In this document: piece after piece, positions 47,071 to 49,745 of the stretch
How positions within the stretch are numbered: the first letter of the stretch is position 1
Layout: each line of letters opens with the position of its first letter
NCBI RefSeq assembly: GCF_016428905.1
Contig: NZ_JAELTQ010000021.1
Span: 1 to 49,745 of the forward strand
Reading direction: 5' to 3'
DNA from: Dyella sp. ASV24
Lineage (GTDB): Bacteria > Pseudomonadota > Gammaproteobacteria > Xanthomonadales > Rhodanobacteraceae
DNA length: 49,745 nucleotides
Translations under genes and position numbers: made by a program
The notes under the pieces: model-generated
What the model was told of the DNA's origin: nothing
Seen by the model: the letters and a program-made list of their open reading frames with translations, nothing else
The model's database searches: none

Positions 47071-47886
47071 TCATGGCGTGGGTTGCGAGAACACCGCGAA
47101 GATCCCGGCGTAGGGCTTCACCATGAATGTGGGCGCGCCGGCATAGCCTTCGCCCTCCACGTAGAACTGCGAGATGGTGCCGTCCAGGTACAACGCGTCG
47201 CGGCAGCCGATTTCTTCCTTGAACAGCCGAGCAAAGGTGTGGAAATTCACCGGCGCCTCGCTCACGGCGAACACGACATGGTGTGGCGTTTTCGCACACA
47301 CACCGCTGCGCCACTTGAGACTGTTGGAGTCGTCGATGAACTGGTCGTTGAGCTTGCCGTCGATCACCAGCATGGGGCCGGACTGGCTGGCCCACTGGGT
47401 GGCTTTCCCTGCCGCTTTGAACTCCGCACTGGTCTGCACGGCGGCGTGACCGTCGGGGTAGATAGCGAACACGCCGTTGGGCAGCAGCGAGAAATTGCCC
47501 GAAGCGGGATTCCCGTGGGCCAGATTTAGTGGCACGGCCGTTTTTCCGTTCTCCACGTACAGGCCCAGCGGTGCGAACTGGCGGTCGTAGATGCCCGCAT
47601 TGGCGGCGAACAGCATGCGGCGGTTGTGCGACATGCCCCATTGGCGCAACGCATTGATGGTGCCGAAAGGTTCGCCGCTTTCCGGGTCCTTCCAATGCAG
47701 GCTAAGCGTTTCGCGCTTCAGGTCGATGCTGACCACACGGAAGTTCTGGCTCTCGAAAATCTCTTCCTTGCTGGCCACCGGTTGCGCTTGATGGTCACAG
47801 CCTGCCGCCAACATGGCCGCCCATGGCAGCAGCCAGCGCAGCGAACGACGCAGACGGGGCAAGAGGTGGCCAGGAGCGATGGACAT
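47071..47886 (-). CDS. Lipoprotein, phosphodiester glycosidase (NAGPA/DUF2233) family
   Basis: A 271-aa protein with a lipoprotein signal ending in the lipobox LAAGC (Cys30). The residue after Cys is Asp, the inner-membrane retention signal in enterobacteria. The mature part matches the NAGPA-like fold (NAGIYDRQFAPLGLYVENG, FAIYPDG, ASQSGPMLVIDGKLN, and the C-terminal CRDALYLDGTISQFY segment), as in YigE. The enzymes cleave alpha-GlcNAc phosphodiesters, so an envelope glycan substrate is likely but unproven. The start at 47886 has no strong ribosome site; an in-frame start 18 codons upstream exists. It lies 52 bases upstream of the acylase gene and is probably co-transcribed. Confidence 0.85.
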   Translation of the reverse strand: MSIAPGHLLPRLRRSLRWLLPWAAMLAAGCDHQAQPVASKEEIFESQNFRVVSIDLKRETLSLHWKDPESGEPFGTINALRQWGMSHNRRMLFAANAGIYDRQFAPLGLYVENGKTAVPLNLAHGNPASGNFSLLPNGVFAIYPDGHAAVQTSAEFKAAGKATQWASQSGPMLVIDGKLNDQFIDDSNSLKWRSGVCAKTPHHVVFAVSEAPVNFHTFARLFKEEIGCRDALYLDGTISQFYVEGEGYAGAPTFMVKPYAGIFAVFSQPTP

Positions 47887-47998
47887 ACCACGATGGTCGC
47901 CGCCCAGACCGGGCGGGCGCAAGTCCGGCGAGACGCACAATCGAAGAAATGAAGTCAGCTAGCATGCCGGACCACCCCCAAGGGCTAAGGAGCGGCAC

Positions 47999-48364
47999 AT
48001 GCGTAACCTGGATACGGTGGAGATCAAGGCTTTTGTCCCAGCGCGGGACTATGCACTCAGCCAGGCGTTCTACCGCGACCTGGGCTTCGAGGAGGGATGG
48101 TCCGATAGCAACCTCACCTACTTCCGACACGGCCACACCAGCTTCCTGCTGCAGAACTTTTACGAGGAGGCGCTGGCGGAAAACTTCATGATGCACTTGC
48201 TTGTGGCGGATGTAGATGCGTGGTGGGCGCACGTGCAGGACAGCGGCGTCATCGAGCGCTACGGCATGCAGTGTGTGCCGCCGCAGGACCAGCCATGGCG
48301 TATGCGCGACTTCACGCTGGCCGATCCCAGTGGGGTGCTGTGGCGGATCGCGCAGAACCTCTGA
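47999..48364 (+). CDS. VOC (glyoxalase/bleomycin-resistance) family protein
   Basis: A 121-aa single-module protein of the vicinal-oxygen-chelate fold (two beta-alpha-beta-beta-beta units): FVPARDYALSQAFYRDLGFE opens it, FMMHLLVADVDAWWAHV starts the second half, and RDFTLADPSGVLWRIAQ ends it. The metal ligands of true glyoxalases are not clearly conserved, so it may be a binding protein. AAGGAG precedes the ATG at 47999. It diverges from the lipoprotein gene. Confidence 0.87.
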   Translation: MRNLDTVEIKAFVPARDYALSQAFYRDLGFEEGWSDSNLTYFRHGHTSFLLQNFYEEALAENFMMHLLVADVDAWWAHVQDSGVIERYGMQCVPPQDQPWRMRDFTLADPSGVLWRIAQNL

Positions 48365-48410
48365 CACCCGCCCTGACTATACTGGCCGCTTTCCCCACCG
48401 TAGCGTACCG

Positions 48411-48899
48411 ATGCCATACACACCCATCGTCGCGACTCTTGGCTATGTGTTGTCGCCGGATCGTCGGCAAGTCCTCATGATCCACCGCAACTCGCGGCCT
48501 GACGACATGCACCTCGGCAAGTACAACGGGCTAGGCGGCAAGATGGAGCCCGAGGAAGACATCGCCGCTTGCATGCGCCGCGAGATTCTTGAGGAGGCTG
48601 GCATCACCTGCGAGTCGATGTCGTTGCGCGGCACGCTCAACTGGCCGGGTTTTGGCAAGCAAGGCGAAGACTGGCTGGGTTTCATCTTCGTGATCGACCG
48701 CTACAGCGGCACGCCCCTCACGTCCAACCCTGAGGGTACGTTGGAGTGGGTGCCTGTCGACCGGTTGATGGATCTGCCGATGTGGGAGGGCGATCGCCAC
48801 TTCCTGCCTCTGGTATTCGATGGCGACCCGCGGCCGTTCCATGGGGTGATGCCGTACAAGGACGGTCGCATGCAGTCCTGGGCGTTTTCGCGGCTGTGA
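48411..48899 (+). CDS. NUDIX hydrolase (8-oxo-dGTP diphosphatase-like)
   Basis: A 162-aa NUDIX protein with a canonical box GX5EX7REUXEEXGU at residues 43-65 (G43, E49, R57, E58, E61, E62, G64). The N-terminus (VATLGYVLSPDRRQVLMIHR) and the YNGLGGKMEPEED loop resemble the MutT/MTH1-like enzymes that hydrolyse oxidised purine nucleotides; the actual substrate is not shown. The ATG at 48411 follows 46 bases after the VOC gene. Its stop overlaps the start of a second NUDIX gene. Confidence 0.9.
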   Translation: MPYTPIVATLGYVLSPDRRQVLMIHRNSRPDDMHLGKYNGLGGKMEPEEDIAACMRREILEEAGITCESMSLRGTLNWPGFGKQGEDWLGFIFVIDRYSGTPLTSNPEGTLEWVPVDRLMDLPMWEGDRHFLPLVFDGDPRPFHGVMPYKDGRMQSWAFSRL

Positions 48900-49306
48900 G
48901 TGAGCGGATCATTCGCATCGTTGCGGCGGTGATCCGCGATAAACAGGGCAAGGTGTTGATGGTGCGGAAGCGTGGCGCCGCGGTATGGCAGCAGCCAGGT
49001 GGTAAGCGCGATCCCGGTGATAGCGATGACCTGCACACGCTGGCGCGAGAGCTGCATGAGGAGTTGGGTTGCGTCATGCGGCGTGAGGGCGCGCGGTGGT
49101 TGGGGCGGTTCAGCGCGCCAGCGGCTAACGAGTTTGGGTATGTCGTTGAAGCCGAGGTTTACGAGGTCACGGTGGACGGGCCCTTTGTTGCGCGAGCGGA
49201 GATTGAAGCGATGTGCTGGGTTGATCCTGTGATGCCGGGCGGTTTGTCGATTGCGCAGTTGAGTCGGGAGTCGATTTTGCCGCTGGTGGCTGGGGTGGCT
49301 TCGTAG
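48896..49306 (+). CDS. Second NUDIX hydrolase, coupled to the first
   Basis: A 136-aa NUDIX protein beginning at GTG 48896, which overlaps the upstream stop as GTGA. The box is present but not canonical: the loop PGGKRDPGDSDDL has Asp at position 42 where Glu is usual, and one extra residue lies before the RELHEELG helix (R51, E52, E55, E56, G58). The helix residues that bind the metal are therefore intact. It may have a different substrate from its neighbour. No terminator is obvious before the repeat region that follows. Confidence 0.85.
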   Translation: MSERIIRIVAAVIRDKQGKVLMVRKRGAAVWQQPGGKRDPGDSDDLHTLARELHEELGCVMRREGARWLGRFSAPAANEFGYVVEAEVYEVTVDGPFVARAEIEAMCWVDPVMPGGLSIAQLSRESILPLVAGVAS

Positions 49307-49745
49307 GGATGTCTCGTTGCTGTGGGCTCTCTTGAAGAGGGTTTTGACGGGTGGGGCGAGGCTTCGTCGTTTTTGCTCCCTCTCCCCTTCAGGGAAAGGG
49401 TTGGGATGAGGGGCGGGTGCCCGCTTTATGGTTTCGATGAAACCGTCACCCCGGCGCACCCCACAAAAGGGGGCAAGGGCCGGGGTCCAGAGCCTCGGTG
49501 TTTGATTGTCGCGTGGTCGCGATCTGGCCGCTTACGCAGCGGGCGTTTCGCCCTCCTGCCGGAGGCCGAGTCACTTTTCTTTGCTTGCCCAAAGAAAAGT
49601 AACCCAAAGAAAGGGCCCCCCCCGTCGCGTCGCCGGCCGATAAAGCCGGCCGGTCCGTGAGGGTCGGCCGGGCTTTTCGACAGGGCATCCTGCCCTGACG
49701 AAAAGTGCCGGGCGTCGTGCCCGGCCCCCCTTCGGGGCCTGATCG
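49307..49745. repeat. Non-coding dispersed-repeat type region at the contig end
   Basis: No gene is supported. Recognisable parts are: a CCCTCTCCCC...GGGATGAGGGG type element (49376-49413) common as a dispersed repeat in xanthomonads; an exact inverted repeat ACTTTTCTTTG-CTTGCC-CAAAGAAAAGT (49573-49600); GCCGGC repeats (49632-49650); a long stem CTTTTCG-A-CAGGGCA / TGCCCTG-A-CGAAAAG (49673-49705); and GCCGGGC/GCCCGGC (49707-49725). The contig stops inside it, as expected for a multi-copy sequence. Confidence 0.6.

Noticed and set aside
49322-49660. Open frame in the terminal repeat
   Set aside because: It spans several inverted repeats, has no ribosome site and no domain, and matches the pattern of spurious frames in dispersed repeats.

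Overview
The window looks like a contig from a GC-rich gammaproteobacterium. Gene content and order suggest the Xanthomonadales/Lysobacterales, most plausibly Rhodanobacteraceae (Dyella, Frateuria, Luteibacter, Rhodanobacter-like); this placement is inferred from protein character, not from a database search. The left edge is not genomic. It is a run of 51 C followed by TTTT and the 19-base Nextera mosaic end (56-74), so real sequence begins near 75. The right edge (about 49376-49745) is a non-coding, hairpin-rich dispersed-repeat type sequence, a typical place for an assembly to break.

The backbone is the conserved envelope/translation 'superoperon' neighbourhood known from Escherichia coli as dapD-glnD-map / rpsB-tsf-pyrH-frr-(uppS, cdsA, dxr)-rseP-bamA-lpxD-fabZ-lpxA-lpxB-rnhB-dnaE-accA-tilS. 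Here map, glnD, dapD and a Spx/ArsC-like gene run rightward from about 30.3 kb, while rpsB through lpxB-rnhB, dnaE, accA, tilS, xseB and ispA run leftward from about 30.0 kb to 3.1 kb. The divergent point at 30.0-30.3 kb carries a good candidate rpsB promoter and a long leader. Differences from the E. coli arrangement are that dxr lies between cdsA and rseP, that no skp/ompH gene lies between bamA and lpxD (a strong terminator is there instead), and that accessory genes are spliced into the order. These are an amino-acid permease, a TlpA-like thioredoxin and a small hypothetical gene between rnhB and dnaE, an NHL beta-propeller protein and a NYN-LOTUS protein between accA and tilS, a small cysteine-rich secreted protein between map and glnD, and a YfaZ-like outer-membrane protein between glnD and dapD.

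Left end: pmbA (TldD partner), a DUF4870 membrane protein and a secreted Gly/His/Met-rich protein. Middle: undecaprenyl phosphate, isoprenoid (dxr, ispA), phospholipid (cdsA, accA), lipid A (lpxA/B/D, fabZ) and outer-membrane assembly (bamA, rseP) genes, i.e. most of the inputs needed to build the cell envelope, together with translation factors and the replicative polymerase.

Right part (35-49.7 kb): dapD and dapE, the two succinyl-branch lysine/diaminopimelate genes, are separated by an erythrin-VIT1 (MbfA-like) iron-exporter gene and by an opposite-strand four-gene unit: ribbon-helix-helix-like protein, PspA, YqiJ, flotillin. That unit is the best candidate for an under-described membrane-stress system here; a perfect AT-rich dyad sits immediately upstream of its first gene. 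Beyond dapE are an exported S9 peptidase, a penicillin-acylase-family Ntn hydrolase, a lipoprotein of the phosphodiester-glycosidase family, a VOC protein and two overlapping NUDIX hydrolase genes.

No tRNA, rRNA, CRISPR array, insertion sequence, prophage or complete defence system was recognised. The strongest non-coding signals are the competing hairpins between lpxA and lpxB, the structured 5' region of the NHL gene, the rpsB promoter/leader and the operator-like dyad at 41141-41162.
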